This document shows, piece after piece, positions 12,665 to 18,194 of a stretch of 18,788 nt of DNA (its first letter is position 1; each line of letters starts with the position of its first letter). The DNA is from UBA3792 sp946185305. Its GTDB lineage: Bacteria; Bacillota; Clostridia; Christensenellales; CAG-138. The DNA is taken from assembly GCA_946185305.1 (NCBI GenBank), contig CAMHJE010000034.1, positions 1 to 18,788 of the forward strand, written 5' to 3'. A model generated the notes under the pieces. It was not told the DNA's origin, did not search any database, and worked only from the letters and a program-made list of their open reading frames with translations. The position numbers and the translations under genes were made by a program.

Positions 12665-13306
12665 ATGAGAGTTTTCTCACAAAGGCTCGGACGGCTGCTG
12701 CTGTTCGGGATGCTGCTCGCGGGCGTGACGGTGCTTGCGGGCGTGTGTATGCGCATTCTTTCCGGATGGGTGCGGCTCGGTGCGGTGACGATATGCAACC
12801 TCGTCAACGGCGGGCTTGCGCTGCTGTTTCTGCGGCTCTCGGGACGGCGGCTTGCCGTTTCGCTTCGCCCCGCAGCGCAATGGCTTTGGGCGCTCCTGCT
12901 TGCGGGCGGGCTCGGGCTGACGATCATCGTCCTGCCGCTGCTGTTCGGCACGTCGCTTGTCGGCCGTCATGCAGACTTCGTGCCGTGGGCGGCGGCCGTG
13001 GAGCTTTTTGACAATCTTTTGGTGATCGGCCCGGTCGAGGAGCTGATCTTTCGTGAATACGTGCAGGGCGAGCTTTCCGCCCTGCTGCCGAAGAAAACTT
13101 GGCTTGCGGTTCTGTTGGCAAGCGCCCTTTTCGGCGCATGGCATCTGATCAACGGCTCGCCCGTGCAGGCGCTGTTCACGTTTGGAATCGGGTGCGCGTT
13201 CGGCTTTGCGCGGCAGTACGGCAAGGGCTGTACCTACCTTTCCTGCGCCCTCGGCCACGGTCTGTATGACAGCCTGTGCAGCGTCACGCGCTGGCTGCTG
13301 CCATAA
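12665..13306 (+). CDS. CPBP family intramembrane metalloprotease
   Basis: The 213-residue membrane protein has the CPBP (Abi/CAAX protease-like) motifs. Motif 1 is E125-E126-LIF-R130 (EExxxR), motif 2 FGAWH with H160, and motif 3 H198-GLY-D202 (HxxxD). These residues form the metal-dependent glutamate protease site inside the membrane. About six hydrophobic segments are seen. Prokaryotic members cleave membrane-anchored peptides, process bacteriocins or give immunity; no partner gene is nearby to say which. The ATG at 12665 has a weak AAGGCGG site. It is monocistronic between a promoter and a strong terminator. Confidence 0.9.
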   Translation: MRVFSQRLGRLLLFGMLLAGVTVLAGVCMRILSGWVRLGAVTICNLVNGGLALLFLRLSGRRLAVSLRPAAQWLWALLLAGGLGLTIIVLPLLFGTSLVGRHADFVPWAAAVELFDNLLVIGPVEELIFREYVQGELSALLPKKTWLAVLLASALFGAWHLINGSPVQALFTFGIGCAFGFARQYGKGCTYLSCALGHGLYDSLCSVTRWLLP

Positions 13307-13309
13307 TAG

Positions 13310-13345
13310 AAAAACGGCGTGACCTTTGCAGTCATGCCGTTTCTG
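13310..13345. terminator. Bidirectional terminator after the CPBP gene
   Basis: ACGGCGTGAC (13314-13323) and GTCATGCCGT (13331-13340) form a 10-bp stem with one G:T pair. It is flanked by AAAAA on the left and TT-C-TTT on the right. It can serve the CPBP gene and, from the other side, the AAC(6')-like gene. The stretch 13346-13428 shows nothing else. Confidence 0.75.
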
Positions 13346-13428
13346 TTTCTTGGGCCGGAGCAAAAATCCGATGCCTGTTATCCATGGGATGGCGGTAAAG
13401 AGCCGACAAACCGGTATTTGTCCAACTG

Positions 13429-13863
13429 TTAAATTCTTTTCTTGAAGCAGATGATACGATTTGCTTCCTCAAACCCCATTGCCATATGGAATTTGAAGCT
13501 GTCAACGTTGTTCAGCTCGCAATCGCTGGCAAACTCATTGCATCCCATTTCTTTTGCCCATTTTTCACAAGCATTCAGGAGTTCTTTTGCATAGCCGTTC
13601 TTGCGATGTTCTTCTTTTATAAAAATACCTTCCAAGTAGCCCACCGGAGAACTGTCTGTGCCTTCAACATAGTCGGTTCTCAAACTGCATTGTGCAAATC
13701 CTATCGGCAGATCATGTATATACTTGATAAAAAATGAGGATTGCTTGCCATTCAATGTTTCGATAAACTCTGTTTCCAATGCATCAACCGTATGACTGTC
13801 CCACATTTGTACAGCCATTTCCGCTAAAATGCGGCTCTCCTCTTTGGTTGCTATTCTGACCAT
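13429..13863 (-). CDS. AAC(6')-like GNAT acetyltransferase, low GC
   Basis: The 144-residue protein resembles aminoglycoside 6'-N-acetyltransferases of the AAC(6')-I type: VGYLEGIFIKEEHRKNGYAKELL (acetyl-CoA motif A), then EKWAKEMGCNEFASDCELNNVDSFKFHMAMGFEEANRIICFKK, the family's typical C-terminal half. It would acetylate the 6'-amine of aminoglycosides, though distant chromosomal members may have another substrate. Base composition is clearly lower in GC than the neighbours (roughly mid-40s percent in the stretch I counted, against about 60), which points to acquisition by transfer. GGAGG (13875-13871) lies 7 nt before the ATG, and a TATAAT -10 box is at 13901-13896, with no good -35. Confidence 0.85.
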   Translation of the reverse strand: MVRIATKEESRILAEMAVQMWDSHTVDALETEFIETLNGKQSSFFIKYIHDLPIGFAQCSLRTDYVEGTDSSPVGYLEGIFIKEEHRKNGYAKELLNACEKWAKEMGCNEFASDCELNNVDSFKFHMAMGFEEANRIICFKKRI

Positions 13864-13898
13864 TAGAACTCCTCCCTAAATCCCCATTCCTCTTTATT

Positions 13899-14046
13899 AT
13901 ACTCCCCTTGCCGACGCGCACGGTCGAGTCCGACGCGTTCAGGGAAAACGGCGTGAGTGCGGCCGCGACGTTTCTGCTTTAATGATCCGGTGCTGCATGA
14001 TCCGACGCCCGTTATCATGGTCAGCGATAAAGGACCCGCCCGATAA
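13899..14046 (+). pseudogene. Possible frameshifted gene remnant
   Basis: Two open stretches in adjacent plus-strand frames read like protein: the first ends ESDAFRENGVSAAATFLL-stop (to 13982), the second, one base shifted, reads FNDPVLHDPTPVIMVSDKGP and ends AR-stop (13978-14046). Joined by a single frameshift they give a plausible C-terminal fragment with the high GC of the chromosome, in contrast to the adjacent AAC(6')-like gene. I do not recognise the family. No start, promoter or gene body is present. It may be the stump of a gene displaced when the low-GC gene arrived, or chance. Confidence 0.25.
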
Positions 14047-14064
14047 GCCAGATTTTATGAGGCA

Positions 14065-14406
14065 CTATTGCTCCCTGAACCCATTTTCCTTAAGCAGCTT
14101 AACAATGCGTTTCATCGCGCTCTTTTCCGCTCCGTACGAAAACCCGACAAATCCCTCTCTGCCGCCGCCGGAAACGATCTCCACCGTTGTTTCATCGACA
14201 GTTTCCTCGACAATGACCGTCAAAGTAAGCGTTGAATTGATCCTGAAATAATATTCTTCGGCAACAAAGATCGTTATTGTGCGATCTTGCCCTTCGATCC
14301 TTTTCATATAGAAGCCATCGTCGGGAAAAGCATGGGAGGAAAACCAGTCAATCAAAGCAGTATCTATTTCTGCGTTATTCCGTGCTGTCAATACGGTCTT
14401 TATCAT
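14065..14406 (-). CDS. DUF6054-like small protein
   Basis: A 113-residue soluble protein beginning MIKTVLTARNNAEIDTALIDW. Strand-rich central segments (RTITIFVAEEYYFRINSTLTLTV) lead to IVSGGGREGFVGFSYGAEKS. This GGG-x-x-x-x-x-F-S-x-GAE pattern near the C-terminus recalls DUF6054 proteins of Clostridia; the assignment is from memory and moderate. The function is unknown. The ATG at 14406 is chosen for GGAGG (14416-14412) just upstream. It begins 11 nt after the stop of the previous gene, so the two form an operon. Confidence 0.7.
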   Translation of the reverse strand: MIKTVLTARNNAEIDTALIDWFSSHAFPDDGFYMKRIEGQDRTITIFVAEEYYFRINSTLTLTVIVEETVDETTVEIVSGGGREGFVGFSYGAEKSAMKRIVKLLKENGFREQ

Positions 14407-14417
14407 ACTGTCCTCCG

Positions 14418-14822
14418 TCATTCCCGATTTATCTTCGTCTGCTCCGCTTCTTCCTGCCGCGACAGCCGCACCGGACCGAGCTCGATCACAAAATGCGGTT
14501 CCGTGATCCCCGTCTGCGGGTGCGCATCCGTAACGCTGATACGAACGCCGCCGATCTCCGTTTTCGTAAAGCCGTCCGCCGTACCGAGCAGAACGTATTG
14601 CTCACCGATAAAGTCCACGGTGCCGTCCGCGTTTTCGCACAGCGGAATCGCCTCCAGGGGCTTTGCAATATCGACGCCGAGACTGTCAAGGTACGCCGCA
14701 ATCATAGGCAGCGCGGCGCGGGCTTCGCGCCGGTAGCGGCGGCAATATGCGCAGTCGCACAGCTCACTTTCCGGCAGCGCCGCATAGTAGGCGCGCGTGT
14801 GTTCGATGTCGATTCCTTTCAT
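14418..14822 (-). CDS. Unknown protein with an N-terminal CxCxxC motif
   Basis: A 134-residue protein beginning MKGIDIEHTRAYYAALPESELCDCAYCRRYRREA. Three cysteines in a C-D-C-A-Y-C arrangement (residues 21, 23 and 26) are followed by a helical stretch, LPMIAAYLDSLGVDIAKPLEAIPL, and a strand-rich second half. I do not recognise a named family; the cysteines could bind a metal or a cluster. The ATG at 14822 is chosen because GGAGA precedes it at good spacing; the upstream ATG at 14888 has no ribosome-binding site and would overlap the deacetylase gene's end. First gene of an operon with the DUF6054-like gene. Confidence 0.7.
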   Translation of the reverse strand: MKGIDIEHTRAYYAALPESELCDCAYCRRYRREARAALPMIAAYLDSLGVDIAKPLEAIPLCENADGTVDFIGEQYVLLGTADGFTKTEIGGVRISVTDAHPQTGITEPHFVIELGPVRLSRQEEAEQTKINRE

Positions 14823-14884
14823 ACGGTCTCCGTGATGCAAAAGAAGGGGCGAACCCTCGTCCCTCCCGTTTGTTTCTGTTTTTC

Positions 14885-15802
14885 TCATGCCGCGGGCTTC
14901 TGCTTATAGATGCGGCCGGGCACCGGTTCTTCGCCGCCCGCGCGGATCAGCTCGGACACGGTGACAAGCTCATAGCCCTGCTCCCACAGCCACGGGATCA
15001 GCTCGTCGATGGCGTCGAGCGTCGCCTGCATCCGGTCATGGAACAGCACGATGGAGCCGTCCTGAATCTTCTTTTTCACCACGTCAAGGATCTTGTTCTT
15101 GTTTTTCAGCTGCCAATCGCAAGAATCGACCGACCACATGATCACCGACAGACCCGCGTCGCCCGCGGCGTGGCGCACGTTGTCGTCATACATGCCTCCC
15201 GGCGGCCGCATCAGAATCGGGACATACCCGCCCTCGACGGATTCGTTGATCTCCTTCTTGGTCGCTTCAAAGCGCTTGTAGTTTTCACGCCGACTGAAAT
15301 GCACCATGCGGTCGTGGTTCAGACCGTGGCATCCGATCTCGCAGCCGAGATCGACGATGCGCTGCACGGTCGCGTGGTTGTCGTCGTGGATCGCGCTCGA
15401 CAGTAAAAAGAACGTGACGTGCACGCCGTATTTTTCGATGATATCGAGGAACGGCTCGGTATACTTCGGGCTTGGGCCGTCGTCAAACGTCAGCGCCACG
15501 AGCTTGCGGTTCGGATCCGGCGTCGGCGTGGGCGTGGGCGTCGGTGTGGGCGTGGGGGTCGGCTCCGGGCTCGGCGTAGGCGTGGGCGTCGGCGGCAGCG
15601 TCGGCGCAGGACGCGGCGTGTCGGTCGCGGCGGAGCCGATCTCGATGCTCTCCGTCACAACCGTTTCGACCGGCATGGTCTCCGCCGGAGCAGCCTGCGG
15701 CGCGTCCGTCTCGGCCGGAAGCGAAAGCGCGTCCGGTTCGCCGGTGGGCGTGCAGCCGAGCAGGAGCAATATGCAAAGAATGACAAGGAAAATTCGTTTC
15801 AT
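14885..15802 (-). CDS. Polysaccharide deacetylase lipoprotein (NodB domain)
   Basis: The 305-residue protein has a lipoprotein signal (LLLG then Cys17), a long Pro/Thr-rich spacer (about 18-98, mostly TP repeats at 71-95) and a NodB deacetylase domain (about 100-285). Motifs seen: TFDDGP (105-110), H159-GLN-H163 for the metal, R199-PPGG, WSVD (223-226) and LFHD (253-256). It should remove N-acetyl groups from peptidoglycan or another wall polysaccharide; the spacer would hold the domain out in the wall. Sporulation PdaA/PdaB-type enzymes are relatives. The start is the ATG at 15802, but no ribosome-binding site exists: the -10 box ends 6 nt upstream, so the mRNA appears leaderless. Confidence 0.92.
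   Translation of the reverse strand: MKRIFLVILCILLLLGCTPTGEPDALSLPAETDAPQAAPAETMPVETVVTESIEIGSAATDTPRPAPTLPPTPTPTPSPEPTPTPTPTPTPTPTPDPNRKLVALTFDDGPSPKYTEPFLDIIEKYGVHVTFFLLSSAIHDDNHATVQRIVDLGCEIGCHGLNHDRMVHFSRRENYKRFEATKKEINESVEGGYVPILMRPPGGMYDDNVRHAAGDAGLSVIMWSVDSCDWQLKNKNKILDVVKKKIQDGSIVLFHDRMQATLDAIDELIPWLWEQGYELVTVSELIRAGGEEPVPGRIYKQKPAA
15521..15597 (-). repeat. Short tandem repeat coding for the Thr-Pro linker
   Basis: Six-base units of the GGCGTG/GGCGTC type (plus-strand reading) repeat about a dozen times with a few changes. They encode the TP repeats of the deacetylase linker. Such tracts can change in length by slippage in steps of two residues without breaking the frame. Confidence 0.8.
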
Positions 15803-15808
15803 GTGGCT

Positions 15809-15837
15809 ATTGTACCACATGCTTCGACAAAGCGCAA
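15809..15837 (-). promoter_or_regulatory. Deacetylase promoter with a Spo0A box in the spacer
   Basis: On the minus strand TTGCGC (15837-15832) and TACAAT (15814-15809) are 17 bp apart, with TGG before the -10 box (extended -10). The spacer contains TTTGTCGAA (15831-15823), which includes a full Spo0A core TGTCGAA. Bound Spo0A would sit between the two boxes and should repress. Transcription is expected to start at or next to the A of the ATG at 15802. Confidence 0.6.
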
Positions 15838-15883
15838 CGGTTTTCGACACGCCAAGTGCCCGTCCCGCCGTCCGGCGCAGACG

Positions 15884-16594
15884 TTATTTTCCCGCGAACC
15901 GGAACGGGTTTTCGATGCGCTCCTTTTGCCAGAACGTGATCGCCTTGCGGTACATGGCGCGGGCGTGAAGCCGGTCATGCCAAAGCAGACGGCGCAGCAG
16001 CTTTTTGCGCGTCCATGCTTCGCCGGTTTCGTCCTCGATGATTTTGTTTTCCAAGAACTGCGGCGCGGCCTCGAGCTGCGTGAACAGCTTCACACGCTCG
16101 GTTAACAGATCGCCGTCCGGATCGAGCGCGATCCCGAGCCGCGCGGCATAAGCGGCCTGTACTGCCGTGATGTGCTTTTGCATCTCGCGCGAAGTCTGCG
16201 GCAGACGGCCGTAGAAGCAGCGCCGGGACTTGACAAGTGCCCGGTCCTTCTGCGGGATCGAAAGAAATTGCGTCTCGATATCCTTTGCCGAGCGCAGGCA
16301 GAGCGATTTCAGCTGCGTGTAGGTTGCCATGCTCATCGGCAGCCGTTCGGACGGAAACAGCACGCGCGTCTCGCCGTCCTCCACCGCCGCCGGGCTTTTG
16401 CACTCCTGCACCGTGCGAAACTCGTTCATCGGCTCGCGCGGGCCCTGCCCCGTCCATGCGCGGTATTGCGCCAGCGCCGCGGGCAGCTTTTGCATGGCTT
16501 CCTCCCGCGTTTCGCCGCGCGCCGATACGCCCGGATACCCATCCGCAAAGATTTGCACGCCGCTGTCGTTGTATTCGATAATGAGGTCGATCAT
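15884..16594 (-). CDS. HicB-like N-terminus joined to a DinB-like domain
   Basis: A 236-residue protein of two parts. Residues 1-50 (MIDLIIEYNDSGVQIFADGYPGV, then GETREEAMQKLPAAL) resemble the small strand-strand-helix domain of HicB-type antitoxins. The rest is mainly helical and ends in LLWHDRLHARAMYRKAI, where H206 and H210 form the HxxxH metal site typical of DinB-like four-helix proteins. Its activity is unknown; DinB relatives include metal-dependent thiol transferases. No HicA toxin gene adjoins. GGGAGG lies just before the ATG. A TGGTTTAAT extended -10 box is at 16634-16626. Confidence 0.75.
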   Translation of the reverse strand: MIDLIIEYNDSGVQIFADGYPGVSARGETREEAMQKLPAALAQYRAWTGQGPREPMNEFRTVQECKSPAAVEDGETRVLFPSERLPMSMATYTQLKSLCLRSAKDIETQFLSIPQKDRALVKSRRCFYGRLPQTSREMQKHITAVQAAYAARLGIALDPDGDLLTERVKLFTQLEAAPQFLENKIIEDETGEAWTRKKLLRRLLWHDRLHARAMYRKAITFWQKERIENPFRFAGK

Positions 16595-16748
16595 AGTCCC
16601 TCCCGCCCTTCAAAGTGCTGTTTCTATTAAACCACACCGATGCGTCCGATTTGCGTCTGTTTGATGAACAAACGATGAACTTTCCGTCCTGCTCAGCCCC
16701 TGCCCAAAATCCTTGCTGCAAAACGGCATCCTTTGCGCCGCAGCCCGC

Positions 16749-16774
16749 AAAAAAGAGAGCCGTTTTCGGCTCCC
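16749..16774 (-). terminator. Strong minus-strand terminator without an intact upstream gene
   Basis: On the minus strand GGGAGCCG, an AAAA loop and CGGCTCTC form an 8-bp stem with one G:T pair, followed by six T residues (16754-16749). It comes 38 nt after the guaA-like stop codon at 16812. It has no complete gene to serve in this window. Confidence 0.85.
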
Positions 16775-16811
16775 TTGCGGTCAATGTATTGGTGCTTTGA
16801 AAAGCGGTTCT

Positions 16812-16835
16812 TATTCCCACTCGACACGGGAGGCC
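16812..16835 (-). other. guaA 3'-end fragment, candidate attachment site
   Basis: The minus strand reads A-S-R-V-E-W-E-stop (GTCGAGTGGGAATAA at 16826-16812). GMP synthase (GuaA) proteins end in such a TIEWE/VEWE sequence, and the terminator follows at the proper distance. An in-frame stop (16844-16842) lies just upstream, so the gene body is missing. The 3' end of guaA is a known target of integrases, which leave a copy of the last codons at the far end of the element. I infer an attachment-site copy here. The match is short, so chance cannot be excluded. Confidence 0.45.
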
Positions 16836-16839
16836 AAAA

Positions 16840-16861
16840 CTTAAACAAATTTGTTTAAGTC
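16840..16861. repeat. 22-bp perfect palindrome, candidate operator
   Basis: ACTTAAACAAA (16840-16850) is followed directly by its exact reverse complement TTTGTTTAAGT. There is no loop and no T tract, so it is not a typical terminator. Size and symmetry fit an operator for a TetR-like dimer. No regulator gene is close by in the window; one may lie in the region to the right. Confidence 0.6.
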
Positions 16862-17207
16862 GCATGTTTTCTCGTGCATGTGGTGTCTGTATGATCCTAT
16901 TATGCTAAGCTATCTGATTTTCTGTTGTCGTATCGTTGTCTGTGTTGATAAAATATGATGGCAGCAAACCAACCATTTTGAACAAGAATACTGTATCAAT
17001 TGCAAGCATATATGTATGAATCAAATTGATCCCGTATAATTTCTGTGCGGCAGATACAGTCACTATTGCGAATGGACAGAGCCATCACGATGATTCTGAC
17101 AGTTCAAAACATTTCCTGCCCGATTTGCTACCGTTCCTGCCGCTTTTATAGAAAAGCAAGCGCCGGAACGGTAAGATATGCATGAAATTGTTGTGATGGG
17201 AGGATTT
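16862..17207 (+). other. AT-rich non-coding region before the esterase genes
   Basis: No convincing gene is found on either strand. Base composition is much lower in GC than the chromosome to the left (roughly 40 percent by eye). A TATAAT at 17035-17040 could be the -10 box for the esterase genes, though no good -35 is seen. If it is used, the 5' leader is about 160 nt long and contains the hairpin at 17130-17172. Confidence 0.5.
17130..17172 (+). promoter_or_regulatory. Structured leader hairpin upstream of the esterases
   Basis: ACCGTTCC (17130-17137) pairs perfectly with GGAACGGT (17165-17172). Inside it GCTTTT (17142-17147) pairs with AAAAGC (17152-17157) around a 4-nt loop. It lies 25 nt before the ribosome-binding site. 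It may be a cis-acting RNA element or a DNA inverted repeat bound by a regulator. There is no T tract. Confidence 0.45.
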
Positions 17208-17210
17208 ATG

Positions 17211-18182
17211 ATGAAAAAGCTTGTTGTATTTACGCTTTGTGTTCTGTTTGCTCTGTCGCTGTTCGCCTGCGGTGCAAAGGAAGCCGCTCCTGCCCAGCCT
17301 ACGGCAGCCCCCGCCGCATCCTACCGGTGGGACTTCGTAAAGCGGAACGGCGGTGTGGACGCGCTGAAAACCGCATGCGAGCAAAAGGGTACAATCGAGG
17401 AGCTGGCGTATGAAACGCCGCTGTACGTTTCCGATCCGAGCACGATCGTGACGAAACACCTTTGGGTCTATCTGCCCTATGGCTACGATCAGAGCAAACA
17501 ATACAATGTAATGTATCTGATGCACGGCGGCGGCGAGAGTGAAATCTACTGGCTGGCTGATGAACGCTGGGGCGAGACAACGCGGAATGTTCTGGACAAT
17601 ATGATCCAAAGCGGTGTCTGCGATCCTTTTATCGTCGTTACGCCGACGTTCTATCCCCCGGAGGGCGATTTTGAAAACCCGCAAGGCGCCGAGGATCTCA
17701 CCTATGTCTTTGCCGATGAACTCCGCAACGATATCGTTCCGTTCATCGAAGCGAAGTACAGTACCTATGCAGGCGGCGATGTTTCGGAAGCGAATCTTGC
17801 CGCAACGCGTGAACACCGTGCCTTTGCCGGTTTGTCGATGGGTTCCATGACAAGCATCCACTCTGCATTGATGCAGGATCTCGATCTGTTCGCATGGGTC
17901 GGTTCTTTTTCCGGTGCGAAAACCGAAGTCAAAGATTTTCAGGACGCCCTGAATGCCGACGGTGTGAAGGATCTTCCGATCAAATTCTGGTACAACGGCA
18001 ACGGCAAAGCCGACATTGCACACGATGAACACGACGAATTCTGCCACGGTGTTCTGGAAGCCATGCCTGAGCGGTTCACCGACGGTGAAAACTTCGCGTG
18101 GGTTGACCTTCGCGACGGCTCGCACTCCTATCAGAGCTGGATTGCCGATCTCTACAACTGTATGCTCGTATTCTTCAAATAA
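17211..18182 (+). CDS. Lipoprotein esterase, esterase D family (copy 1)
   Basis: A 323-residue alpha/beta hydrolase anchored as a lipoprotein (LFA then Cys20, followed by a short Ala/Pro-rich linker). The fold motifs of the esterase D/feruloyl esterase group are present: VYLPYGYDQSKQYNVMYLMHGGG (oxyanion region), nucleophile Ser209 in GLSMGS, and His305 in RDGSHSYQSW. Relatives remove acetyl, feruloyl or similar groups from plant polysaccharides, so a role in glycan breakdown at the cell surface is likely. The ATG at 17211 is 7 nt after GGGAGG and aligns with the start of the second copy; the ATG at 17208 is an alternative. Followed after 12 nt by a paralogue in the same operon. Confidence 0.9.
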   Translation: MKKLVVFTLCVLFALSLFACGAKEAAPAQPTAAPAASYRWDFVKRNGGVDALKTACEQKGTIEELAYETPLYVSDPSTIVTKHLWVYLPYGYDQSKQYNVMYLMHGGGESEIYWLADERWGETTRNVLDNMIQSGVCDPFIVVTPTFYPPEGDFENPQGAEDLTYVFADELRNDIVPFIEAKYSTYAGGDVSEANLAATREHRAFAGLSMGSMTSIHSALMQDLDLFAWVGSFSGAKTEVKDFQDALNADGVKDLPIKFWYNGNGKADIAHDEHDEFCHGVLEAMPERFTDGENFAWVDLRDGSHSYQSWIADLYNCMLVFFK

Positions 18183-18194
18183 TCGGAGGTATGT

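Noticed and set aside
14838..14880. GC-rich stretch with possible hairpins between the deacetylase and the CxCxxC gene, considered as a riboswitch or terminator
   Set aside because: Only short, imperfect stems can be drawn and no clean T run follows on the minus strand. It does not resemble a known riboswitch core.
15521..15597. Short repeats considered as CRISPR or a mobile repeat
   Set aside because: Units are six bases, contiguous and in frame with Thr-Pro codons of the deacetylase linker. There are no spacers.
16595..16748. Plus-strand frames at 16615-16800
   Set aside because: They have no ribosome-binding site or recognisable protein features and overlap the minus-strand terminator and the promoter region of the HicB/DinB-like gene.
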